A DNA stretch of 64,000 nt from Salivita marina (GTDB taxonomy: Bacteria > Pseudomonadota > Gammaproteobacteria > Pseudomonadales > Azotimanducaceae), in assembly GCA_038144425.1 (NCBI GenBank), contig JAYQNS010000003.1, positions 558,001 to 622,000 of the forward strand. Reading direction: 5' to 3'. The notes below the pieces were generated by a model. It ran no database searches and was not told the DNA's origin. It saw only the letters and a program-made list of their open reading frames with translations. Below are positions 9,008 to 16,595 of the stretch, piece after piece (within the stretch, counting starts at the first letter, position 1; each line of letters opens with the position of its first letter). A program made the translations under genes and the position numbers.

Positions 9008-10084
9008 ATGGGAAAGGTCCCCCGCCGAACCCGCGCCTTCTGCCTTGGGCTCCTCCTAATGGCGGGCTGCGACGAGCCTTCCGCCCCAGAGCGGCTGCTT
9101 GCTCGGGGCGCGGAAACCCACTATGAGCTGCGCCTCGGGGGGGCGCTCAGGGGGCGACTCACGGTGCGCCGAAAAGTCCAAGGGGACAGCCTCACCATTG
9201 CCATCGTGAGCATTGTCGATCCCCCCGGGGGTGGCCGGTTGCAGACGGAGCGCCACTATCGCTACCGCCTGGCGCCGCCCCATGAGCTCCTCCACGGACA
9301 GCAGCGGGTTAAGCTGCCCCAGGGCGCCCTTTTCCGCCAGCCCCTTCGCACGCCGGCAACCCTCGAAGCCTGGCTTGAGGGCGCCGCCGCTGCGGGAGCG
9401 GAGGGAGCAGTACTGAATGAAAAGGGAGCGCTTGAAACGTTACGCCGGGGAGAAAGCTTCCTGCTTCAGCGAATTTCAGAAGCGCCCCGGCTGCCCGAGG
9501 CACCGCCGGCGCTCGCGCCGCTGCAGCTTCCCCTGGCGCCTCGCTTCGATTTCCCCGCGGCAGCGCCCCCGCCCCTGCACCTTTCGGGCCCCGCGGCCCG
9601 GCTCTGGCCACCCTCGGCAGCCCTGCCCCAAGCGCCACAGCCAGGGAATGCAGTGCTCCTGCTACCCCAACCCGTGCCAACGCTCCCGGAAGCATTACGG
9701 CCTCCCCTTACCCAGGCCATGGCGTTCGTCCGAGCACAGCTCCGCTACGTACCCGGGGCCTACCTCCCCAACCTCGAAAACCTGCCTCCGAACGCCGCTG
9801 GGGACTGCTATGAATTCGCCGCCCTGCTCCAGCTTGCCCTCGATGAGGCCGGCCTCGAGAACAGCACGCGGCTAGGCCTTGCGCTCAACGCGGAGGGTTC
9901 GGGCTTCGGCCTTCACGCCTGGAACGTGGTGTTTTTCGAAGGGGAAAGCTACGCCCTGGATGCAACGCTCAACCGCCTGCCAGCGCCGCCGACGCACCTG
10001 CCCTTCCCCGAGGATCCAGCCCAGCAGCTGGATCTTCAGCTGGCCCTGGCGAAAAGCAAGCTGGTCTGGGCCGAGGGTTTCTAA
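9008..10084 (+). CDS. Transglutaminase-like lipoprotein
   Basis: A 358-residue probable lipoprotein: basic N-terminus, hydrophobic core and lipobox L-M-A-G-C21. The C-terminal 110 residues carry a transglutaminase-like cysteine-protease fold with the expected triad, C267 in GDCYEF, H303 in GLHAWN and D318 in ALDATL. The middle (about 40-230) is Ala/Pro/Leu-rich with no recognised domain. Such proteins are periplasmic or outer-membrane attached and may be peptidases or amidases; the substrate is unknown. It is divergently transcribed from glnS (71-base gap) and ends 4 bases inside the convergent methyltransferase gene. Confidence 0.75.
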   Translation: MGKVPRRTRAFCLGLLLMAGCDEPSAPERLLARGAETHYELRLGGALRGRLTVRRKVQGDSLTIAIVSIVDPPGGGRLQTERHYRYRLAPPHELLHGQQRVKLPQGALFRQPLRTPATLEAWLEGAAAAGAEGAVLNEKGALETLRRGESFLLQRISEAPRLPEAPPALAPLQLPLAPRFDFPAAAPPPLHLSGPAARLWPPSAALPQAPQPGNAVLLLPQPVPTLPEALRPPLTQAMAFVRAQLRYVPGAYLPNLENLPPNAAGDCYEFAALLQLALDEAGLENSTRLGLALNAEGSGFGLHAWNVVFFEGESYALDATLNRLPAPPTHLPFPEDPAQQLDLQLALAKSKLVWAEGF

Positions 10085-10707
10085 CGAGGTCGCTGGGCCA
10101 GGAATTCCACTACGAAGGCCGGGCCGCTATGCAGAGGGCCCTCATCGAGGACCACCTCCCGCTCCTGGGCCCGCAGCACCTCAAGGCCCCGGCAGTCCCT
10201 CGCGAGGGTCCCAGGGGAGGCCAGGCGCGCCGCGCTATTGGGCCCCATGGACGGATTGGCCGCCTGTTTCGGCGCGAAGCTCTGGATCAAGAGCGTACCT
10301 CCGGGAGCAAGACGGGCAGCGAGCGCCTGATGGGCGGCCCGCCGCCCCGCGCCGGGAAGGTGGACGAAGATCACCGCGATGAATTCGAAGGGCTCGGAGA
10401 AGGCGGCGGCCCCGGGAAGCTTCGGCAGAGCGCCCAATTCGTAGGTCAAGGCCTTCCCCTGGGTTTCAGCCCGGTCGAGGGCCCGATCCCGCGCCGTAGG
10501 CGCTAGATCAAAGGCACAGACCTCCCAGCCTAAGCGCAGGGCCGCGAGCGCGTTGCGTCCCTCCCCCTCCCCCGGGAGCAAGAGGCGGCCCGGTGGCCGG
10601 GCTTGAAGCGCTTCCAAAAAGAAGGCGTTCGGCTTTGCCCCGAAAAGGTCTTCCCCGCTTTGATAGCGACTTTCCCAGAGACCGGCCTCGCCGGGCGCAT
10701 CGTTCAC
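10081..10707 (-). CDS. Class I SAM-dependent methyltransferase (TehB/TPMT-like)
   Basis: A 208-residue Rossmann methyltransferase. The opening W-E-S-R-Y-x-S-G-E-D-L-F-G-A-K-P-N-A-F (11-29) is a hallmark of the TehB/thiopurine-methyltransferase-like group. Motif I is modified to L-L-L-P-G-E-G-E-G-R-N (42-52), motif II is A-F-D-L (64-67), and motif post-III is L-A-P-G-G-T-L-L-I. Members methylate small molecules such as tellurite or thiols. GTG 10707 is the start, with AGGAG seven bases upstream inside the end of tesB, so it is co-transcribed with tesB. Confidence 0.83.
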   Translation of the reverse strand: MNDAPGEAGLWESRYQSGEDLFGAKPNAFFLEALQARPPGRLLLPGEGEGRNALAALRLGWEVCAFDLAPTARDRALDRAETQGKALTYELGALPKLPGAAAFSEPFEFIAVIFVHLPGAGRRAAHQALAARLAPGGTLLIQSFAPKQAANPSMGPNSAARLASPGTLARDCRGLEVLRAQEREVVLDEGPLHSGPAFVVEFLAQRPR

Positions 10708-10710
10708 AAT

Positions 10711-11568
10711 CTACTCCTGGTCGCGACGCACGCGAATGAGGCTTTCCTGGGCCGTGGAGGCCACCAGCTGCCCACGCTGATCGAAGAAGCTGCCGCGATT
10801 AAACCCCCGCCCCCCCCGCGCAGCGGGGCTATCCCGGTCGTGGAGTAGCCAATCGTCAACGCGAAAGGGCCGGTGGAACCACATGGCATGATCGAGGCTG
10901 GCTCCAATGATGTGGGCCCGGGGCGTGGTCGCCATGTGGGGTACGAGCGAGGTGGACATGAGCCCCATATCGGATACGTAGGCCAGCAGGCACGCATGGA
11001 TGATCGGTGGCTGATCGAGCTCGCTCCGCAGCCGATACCAGGCGGGCTTTACCGGGGCCTCTGGGGGCGGAGCCCCAAAGCCATAAACCGCCCGGGACTC
11101 AAAGGCCCGCTCCCGCACCGCCCAGGGCATGACATTCGGGTCCTTTCCCTCGAGGCGACGGGCCACCTGCACGTCGTCTTCCAGAGCCTCAGGCTTTGGC
11201 CAAGGAGGCATAGCGGCATGGTGCTCGAGCCCATCCTCCTGCACTTGGAAGGAGGCGGACATGCTGAAGATCGCTTCCCCGCGCTGAATCACCCGCACCC
11301 GGCGCGTGCAGAAGCTCTTGCCGTCGCGAATCGGTTCCACTTCAAGAAGGAGGGGGTGCTTGGAATCCCCGGGGCGCAGGAAATAGGCGTGAAGCGAGTG
11401 GGGCTCAAGCCCCTCCACAGTGAGGGCGGCAGCGCGGAGCGCCTGGGCCAGCACCTGCCCCCCAAAGATCCGGGGACCGGCTGCCCGTTCGTTTTGCGCG
11501 CGAAACAGATAGCGTTCCACGGACTCAAGCTCCAGGAGCGTAAGTAGCTCTTCCACCGCAGCGTGCAT
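10711..11568 (-). CDS. tesB: Acyl-CoA thioesterase II
   Basis: A 285-residue TesB-family double-hotdog thioesterase, the normal length. It has the N-terminal E-R-Y-L-F-R-A-Q-N block and the motif R-I-F-G-G-Q-V-L-A-Q-A-L with the family's conserved glycine/glutamine turn. The catalytic Asp-Ser/Thr-Gln set is visible in SLDHAMWFHRPF, RDSPAARGGRG and TAQESLIR. It cleaves medium- and long-chain acyl-CoAs to free acid and CoA in the cytoplasm. It is followed 3 bases later by the methyltransferase gene. Confidence 0.92.
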   Translation of the reverse strand: MHAAVEELLTLLELESVERYLFRAQNERAAGPRIFGGQVLAQALRAAALTVEGLEPHSLHAYFLRPGDSKHPLLLEVEPIRDGKSFCTRRVRVIQRGEAIFSMSASFQVQEDGLEHHAAMPPWPKPEALEDDVQVARRLEGKDPNVMPWAVRERAFESRAVYGFGAPPPEAPVKPAWYRLRSELDQPPIIHACLLAYVSDMGLMSTSLVPHMATTPRAHIIGASLDHAMWFHRPFRVDDWLLHDRDSPAARGGRGFNRGSFFDQRGQLVASTAQESLIRVRRDQE

Positions 11569-11625
11569 AGCGCCTCCGACCGACCCGGTTCCGGGCGCGG
11601 ATTATAGAGCCCTGGCGGAGGATGG

Positions 11626-13050
11626 CTAGCCGGCGGCGTGGGCCTTGAAGTGAGCAATTGCCCGCTCCCGGCTGGCTTTGAGATCGACCAGGGGCTTGGG
11701 ATAGGCCTTAGGGCCACCAGCGTAGCGCCAGGGTTCGTGAATCGAACGCGCATCGAGGCCCGCAAGCTCCGGCACCCAGCGCCGCAGGTAATGGCCCTCA
11801 GGATCAAAACGCTGACTCTGGGTAACGGGATTGAATACGCGAAAATAAGGGGCCGCGTCCGTGCCCGTGGCCGCGCTCCATTGCCAGCCGCCGTTATTGG
11901 CGGCGAAATCGCCGTCCACCAGCTGGTCCATGAAGTGTGCTTCCCCTAGGTGCCAATCGATCAGAAGATTCTTCGTCAGGAACATGGCGACGACCATGCG
12001 CACCCGGTTATGCATCCACCCCGTGGCCGCGAGCTCTCGCATGCCCGCATCGACCAGGGGGAGACCTGTGCGGCCCTCTTTCCAGGCCAGGAGCCCTTCC
12101 GGATCCTCGCGCCAGGGGAGGTCCGCAAAGGCGGGACGAAAGGCCTCGCCCTTTGAGACGTGATCAAAAGCCGCCACCACGTGACGATAAAACTCGCGCC
12201 AAATAAGCTCAGCAAGCCAAATGCTTGGCCCCCCGCCCCCCTCTAGCGCCTCCGGAAAGGCTTGCAGAAGTGCGGCTAAAACCTGCCGAGGCGATAACAC
12301 GCCTAGAGAAAGGTAAGGAGAAAGGGTGCTTGTGCCGGTTACCGCGGGGAAATCGCGCTGGCTGTCATAGCGCAGGACTGCCTCCCCTAGGAACTGCGTC
12401 AGGCGCCGGTGCGCTTCCTTCTCACCCCCGGGCCAGAGCGACGCCGGGACCGCAGCGTCCCCCGTACCCTTAAGGCCCAGGGACGCGCTCAGCGAAGGGT
12501 CGAGGACTTGCGGCGCGCCCTGGGGATCGGGCGCAGCCAGGGGCGCCGCTGTCGTTTGATCCCACATCGCAAGCCAGCGCCGCTTAAAGGGCGTGAACAC
12601 CGTGTAGGGAGCACCCTGCCCCGTCTTTAGGGTGCCCGGGCGAGCGATCACGCTATCGGTATAGCGATGGACCGGAACCCCAGCCTCGCCAAAGGCCCGG
12701 GCCACCGCATCGTCCCTCCGCCGCTCATTTAGGGGGTACTCATCGTTGAAGTGGAGCGCCGCTGCCCCCCGAGCCTGGACCCAGGGCAGTAGGACCCCCG
12801 GGGCATCGCGAAAGCGCGGCGCTTCTAGGACCGTGAAGGAAATGCCTAGCGCTCCGAGGGCCTCAGCGAGGGCCCGCAGGTTTCGCTCAAGGAAAGCGAG
12901 GCGATTCGCGCCCACGCCATGGGCCTGCCACTGGGCCTCAGCCTTCAGGAAGACGGCATGCACCGGCCCCGCCGCGGCAGCCGCGGCCAGGGCACGGTGA
13001 TCGGTGACCCGAAGGTCGTTACGAAACCAAACCAGCTGGGGAGCGGGCAT
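11626..13050 (-). CDS. phrB: Deoxyribodipyrimidine photolyase
   Basis: A 474-residue class I CPD photolyase. It has the N-terminal antenna domain opening Q-L-V-W-F-R-N-D-L-R-V-T-D-H and the C-terminal FAD domain with W-H-L-G-E-A-H-F-M-D-Q-L-V-D-G-D and the strongly conserved N-N-G-G-W-Q-W-x-A-x-T-G-T-D-A region, followed by R-x-F-N-P. It repairs UV-induced pyrimidine dimers using blue light, which fits a sunlit surface habitat. ATG 13050 is preferred because AGGAGG lies just upstream; the frame stays open 30 codons further but that stretch is arginine-rich and unlike the family. Confidence 0.93.
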   Translation of the reverse strand: MPAPQLVWFRNDLRVTDHRALAAAAAAGPVHAVFLKAEAQWQAHGVGANRLAFLERNLRALAEALGALGISFTVLEAPRFRDAPGVLLPWVQARGAAALHFNDEYPLNERRRDDAVARAFGEAGVPVHRYTDSVIARPGTLKTGQGAPYTVFTPFKRRWLAMWDQTTAAPLAAPDPQGAPQVLDPSLSASLGLKGTGDAAVPASLWPGGEKEAHRRLTQFLGEAVLRYDSQRDFPAVTGTSTLSPYLSLGVLSPRQVLAALLQAFPEALEGGGGPSIWLAELIWREFYRHVVAAFDHVSKGEAFRPAFADLPWREDPEGLLAWKEGRTGLPLVDAGMRELAATGWMHNRVRMVVAMFLTKNLLIDWHLGEAHFMDQLVDGDFAANNGGWQWSAATGTDAAPYFRVFNPVTQSQRFDPEGHYLRRWVPELAGLDARSIHEPWRYAGGPKAYPKPLVDLKASRERAIAHFKAHAAG

Positions 13051-13088
13051 GGGGCCTCCTATGCGGTAACGCTGGGCAAAGCTCGCGG

Positions 13089-14114
13089 CTAGGCGGAGCC
13101 GGTGAGCTCCGGCCACAGGGCATCGGCGCCGGCAGCGCAAAGGGCGCGACCGAGCTCGGCCTGCCAGTAGGCCTCATGACCGTGTTGATCACGCCAGCAC
13201 CAAAGACGCCGGGTGCGGTGGTGAAGCTGATGCTCATGGGTAAAACCCATGGCACCGTGCACCTGGTGGGCAATCTCCGCACCCTTTCCGGCAGCTTCCC
13301 CTGCTCGGGCCTTGGCCACGGCCCAGGCTGTCGCTTCCCGGGACGATCCGAGGGCCTCAAGCCCCGCATCAGCGGCGCGGAGGGCGGCCGCAACCTCCCC
13401 CGTGAGCACCGCCAGCTGCTGCTGCACCGCCTGGAACTTGGCGATTTCCCGGCCAAACTGCTTGCGCTCAAGGGCGTAGGCAACGCTTAAGTCGAGCGCG
13501 CTTTCCAGGGCTCCGGCGATCATCACCGCGCGGCTCAGCGCCAACAGACCCTGGAGCTTGGCCAGGCTCGGCGCCAGGGAGGAGGTGAAGCTCGGCGCCT
13601 CGGATGCGCTGCCAAGCAGGAGGGACTCGGGCTCCCCCGTGAGGCCCTTGCGGGGCTCGCTAAAGGTAAGGCGCTCCTGGGGGAGACACTGGAAGCTCAC
13701 AGAACCGTTCGGCCCCCTCTGGGCCAACAGCACCCAGCGGGCCCAGGGCGCAAAGGGCACGGGGGCGTAGCCATCACCCTGAACCGTGGGCGCTGCGATG
13801 GTCATCATCCCTTCTAGGGTCTCTGGAAGTCCCGCTTCCGCGACCAGCGCGCGACCAAGCAAAGTTTCCGCGAAGGGCGCGGGGACCGCGTAGCGTCCTG
13901 CGAGGCGCAACAGAGTGAGACCTTCCGCCAGAGAAAGGCCTACGCCCCCCTGCGCTTCCGGCACACAGGCGTTGAGAAGCCCGAGGGCTTCCAGCTCGGC
14001 CCAAAGCCCATCCGGGCGTAGTCCCGCCTCCACTTGATCCACCACGGCCTTAGGGCAGGCATCGCGCAGGAGGCGCTCCGCCGATTCGAGCATCAACTGC
14101 GTGGTTTCGCTCAT
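13089..14114 (-). CDS. Acyl-CoA dehydrogenase, second subunit of a pair
   Basis: A 341-residue protein of the acyl-CoA dehydrogenase superfamily. The C-terminal four-helix domain is recognisable in E-R-K-Q-F-G-R-E-I-A-K-F-Q-A-V-Q-Q-Q-L-A and H-Q-V-H-G-A-M-G-F-T-H-E-H. The N-terminal and middle domains are shorter and more divergent than usual. Its ATG overlaps the stop of the upstream, longer dehydrogenase (ATGA at 14111-14114). Side-by-side long and short genes are typical of heteromeric alpha2-beta2 acyl-CoA dehydrogenases used on steroid side chains and other bulky acyl-CoAs, where only one partner supplies the catalytic base. That assignment is inference. Confidence 0.85.
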   Translation of the reverse strand: MSETTQLMLESAERLLRDACPKAVVDQVEAGLRPDGLWAELEALGLLNACVPEAQGGVGLSLAEGLTLLRLAGRYAVPAPFAETLLGRALVAEAGLPETLEGMMTIAAPTVQGDGYAPVPFAPWARWVLLAQRGPNGSVSFQCLPQERLTFSEPRKGLTGEPESLLLGSASEAPSFTSSLAPSLAKLQGLLALSRAVMIAGALESALDLSVAYALERKQFGREIAKFQAVQQQLAVLTGEVAAALRAADAGLEALGSSREATAWAVAKARAGEAAGKGAEIAHQVHGAMGFTHEHQLHHRTRRLWCWRDQHGHEAYWQAELGRALCAAGADALWPELTGSA

Positions 14115-15250
14115 CGTAGCCCTAGGCCTCGCGCGATCATGCCCCGGAGAATCTCCCGCGTTCCGCCGCGGATGGTGAAGGATGGGGCATGTAGAATTGT
14201 ATCTTCGAGGGTTTGCCTAAACAGCGCCGAGCCCCCACCGGGGGCTACGAGGCGCGCGATCTCCGGCACCTCCCGTTCAAAATTATTCCCCAGCTCCTTC
14301 ACTAATGCCGCTTCCACCACGGGATTGCGGTTGCTTTCCAGCATACCCGCTACGGAAATGGACATGTTGCGCAGCGTCATCATGTGCGCGGCCATGCGTC
14401 CAAGCACGGCAGCCTGATGGTCCGTAGGCTTTGGCCCCACTTCTCGGAGCAACTCCACAAAAACCCGGAAGGCGGAAAGGAAACGCTCGGGACCGCTGCG
14501 CTCGTAACCGAGCTCGCTGGTAACCTGCTCCCAGCCGTTCCCCGGCTCCCCCACGAGGCGATCAGCGGGGACAAAGCAGTCCTCAAAGACCACCTCGTTG
14601 AATTCCGCGTCCCCTGCCAGGTTGGCAATGGGGCGAACGGTCAGGCCGGAAGAATTACGCAGATCTACAATGAGCTGGGAGAGGCCCGCATGGCGGCTCT
14701 CGGATTCCGTGGGCGTGCGCAGGAGCGTAATCATGTAGTGATTCCGATGGGCGCCGCTGCTCCAGAGTTTGGTGCCGTTGACCAGCCAACCCCCTTCCAC
14801 AGGCGTGGCGGTGGTGCGAACGGAGGCCAAATCCGACCCCGAGTCAGGCTCACTCATGCCGATGGAGAAGAAACATTCCCCGGCGATAATCTTTGGCAGA
14901 AAGAATTCGCGCTGCGCCTCCGTGCCGTAGCGCAGCAGGAGGGGTCCGCTTTGCCGATCCGCAATCCAGTGCGCGCCCACGGGGGCTCCGGCGGCCAGGA
15001 GCTCCTCCGTCATCACATAGCGCTCAAAGAAGCTGCGCCCTCCCCCGCCGTACTGGGTCGGCCAGGTCATGCCTATCCACCCCCGCTGCCCCAGGGCGCG
15101 GCTGAACTCCGGGTCGTGGCTAGCGCCGAAGTCCGAGTTTCGGCGGTGCTCGTTGCCAAGGGTTTCGGCGACAAACTGCCGAACCTCGCTACGAAGCGCT
15201 TCCGCCGCCGGCGGCAGGGTAACGGGATCAAAGGTCAACGCAGTTGCCAT
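14111..15250 (-). CDS. Acyl-CoA dehydrogenase, first subunit of a pair
   Basis: A 379-residue acyl-CoA dehydrogenase with the FAD-binding middle domain (F-F-S-I-G-M-S-E-P-D-S-G-S-D-L-A-S and L-V-N-G-T-K-L-W-S-S-G-A) and the terminal G-G-T-R-E-I-L-R. The glutamate in LGYERSGPERF is where FadE26-type subunits of actinobacterial heteromeric dehydrogenases carry the catalytic base, so this is probably the catalytic partner of the gene it overlaps. It introduces an alpha,beta double bond into an acyl-CoA, passing electrons to ETF. Start ATG 15250 has GGGAGA upstream. Confidence 0.9.
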   Translation of the reverse strand: MATALTFDPVTLPPAAEALRSEVRQFVAETLGNEHRRNSDFGASHDPEFSRALGQRGWIGMTWPTQYGGGGRSFFERYVMTEELLAAGAPVGAHWIADRQSGPLLLRYGTEAQREFFLPKIIAGECFFSIGMSEPDSGSDLASVRTTATPVEGGWLVNGTKLWSSGAHRNHYMITLLRTPTESESRHAGLSQLIVDLRNSSGLTVRPIANLAGDAEFNEVVFEDCFVPADRLVGEPGNGWEQVTSELGYERSGPERFLSAFRVFVELLREVGPKPTDHQAAVLGRMAAHMMTLRNMSISVAGMLESNRNPVVEAALVKELGNNFEREVPEIARLVAPGGGSALFRQTLEDTILHAPSFTIRGGTREILRGMIARGLGLR

Positions 15251-15433
15251 GGCAATCTCCCAGAGCGCCCCCGAAGAGGAGGCACTCCCTCAATTTTGCC
15301 CGTTGAAGCGTGCGCAGGACGATAGCGACGGCCCCGCGCCATTGCAAACGCGGGGCGCGAGCCTCCCCCTAAGCGGGTACCTTTCCCTTGGCAAGGGGGG
15401 GCCGTATGCTCGTCTTTGCCAAGGGAGAGCCCC

Positions 15434-15847
15434 ATGACAGAAGAACAAACGCAGCGCCAGCGCTTCGGTGAACTTTACGCCCCGGTGCTTGAGGAAATGA
15501 AGAGCCACAGCTCCGTCGCTGAAACCTTCATCGATACGGAACGCTATCGCATCTACCTCACAACCCTCTGGGCCAACGCCGTGGCGCGCCCCGGGGCCTT
15601 CGGCCTCGCGGAGGATGAACTTGAAGCCTTCTATGGCTATTTAAACGAACAAGCGCAGGCCTACGTCACGGACCCGGACCCCATACTCGACAGCTTCCGC
15701 TTTCTGCGCACGGAAAGCGGAGAACGGGCCCTTGCCCGGGGGCGGGTACCAAAACACGTGCGCGACTTCCTGGCCCATTTGGGGACGCTCATGCTCGACC
15801 CCGACGGGCTGCGCGCCCAGCTCTCCGTGCTTCGCCCGGACCTCTGA
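15434..15847 (+). CDS. Conserved-looking hypothetical protein
   Basis: A 137-residue soluble, mostly helical, acidic protein with no signal peptide or membrane segment and no motif I recognise. The start ATG 15434 has AAGGGAG a few bases upstream; an upstream in-frame ATG at 15416 precedes that Shine-Dalgarno and is unlikely. It stands alone, divergent from the acyl-CoA dehydrogenase pair and convergent with the mlaA-like gene, ending 5 bases before it. Codon use matches the surroundings, so it is likely a real gene. No function is proposed. Confidence 0.6.
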   Translation: MTEEQTQRQRFGELYAPVLEEMKSHSSVAETFIDTERYRIYLTTLWANAVARPGAFGLAEDELEAFYGYLNEQAQAYVTDPDPILDSFRFLRTESGERALARGRVPKHVRDFLAHLGTLMLDPDGLRAQLSVLRPDL

Positions 15848-15852
15848 GCGGT

Positions 15853-16563
15853 TTAGAAATCGTCGAGCAGCGCGTCCAGCGCTTCCGGTGGCGGCGCGCC
15901 GTTGTAACGAAGTTGGCGGCGGCGCTGAAGGTAGCTGTCCCGGGCAAAGGCGTAGGGATCGAGAACCTCCCCCTCCAGAAGGTTTGTCGCCCCAAGGAGG
16001 CTCGCGCGATAAGACACCGTGTCCACCACCCGGAGGGGCGCCACCCAGTAGTCCCCTAGGAGCTGGGGCGGTAACCACCACACCAGCGCCCGATCCGGCA
16101 GCGTGGTCAGGGTGCCGGGCCCCCAGAAGGGCAGCACCAAGTAGGGCGTTTGATCCAGGCCCCAGCTGTCTAAGGCCTGACCAATATCCTCATCCACATC
16201 CACAAAGCCAATGGCAGTCGCGGGGTCAAAAAAGCCCCCTAGGCCCAGCGTTGAATTCACCAGAAAGCGCCCCGAGGCCGTCAGCGTGCGCTCCACATCT
16301 CCCTGCAAGAACGCTCCGGTCATGCTGACGGGCTCAGCCAGATTATCGAAGAAGCGATAGATCGCCTGCCCCAGGGAGTCAGGCATCAGGCGGTCATAGC
16401 CTACCGCAGCGGGGCGAATGAAATGGCGATCCAAGGCGGTGTTCAGCGCATAGGCGCGGCGGTTGAACGTTTCGAAGGGGTCCCGAACAGGGTCCTCGGC
16501 GCGGGCTTCCAGGGCCAGCAGGGTCAGCGCAAGGAGGCTGGCGGTCTGCAGAAATCGATTCAT
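15853..16563 (-). CDS. MlaA/VacJ-like outer-membrane lipid-asymmetry protein, without lipobox
   Basis: A 236-residue MlaA-family protein. The core follows the family: D-P-F-E-T-F-N-R-R-A-Y-A-L-N (28-41), LGGFFDPA, and the L-P-F-W-G-P-G-T-L region. MlaA is normally an outer-membrane lipoprotein that extracts mislocalised phospholipids and passes them to the periplasmic carrier MlaC. Here the N-terminus ends in L-E-A-R-A-E-D, a signal peptidase I-type site, and there is no cysteine for lipidation. No mlaBCDEF lies nearby; instead it is the last gene of a TRAP-transporter operon, 32 bases after the large permease. The frame extends far upstream, but that part overlaps the permease gene and is not coding. 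Confidence 0.85.
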   Translation of the reverse strand: MNRFLQTASLLALTLLALEARAEDPVRDPFETFNRRAYALNTALDRHFIRPAAVGYDRLMPDSLGQAIYRFFDNLAEPVSMTGAFLQGDVERTLTASGRFLVNSTLGLGGFFDPATAIGFVDVDEDIGQALDSWGLDQTPYLVLPFWGPGTLTTLPDRALVWWLPPQLLGDYWVAPLRVVDTVSYRASLLGATNLLEGEVLDPYAFARDSYLQRRRQLRYNGAPPPEALDALLDDF

Positions 16564-16595
16564 GGCGCCCACCCCGTTCCGCGTCGGCTTACCCT

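Noticed and set aside
15380..15425. Repeated CCTTGGCAAGG/TTGCCAAGGG words near the hypothetical gene
   Set aside because: Short near-palindromes without a T run or symmetric spacing; not distinguishable from chance in GC-rich DNA.
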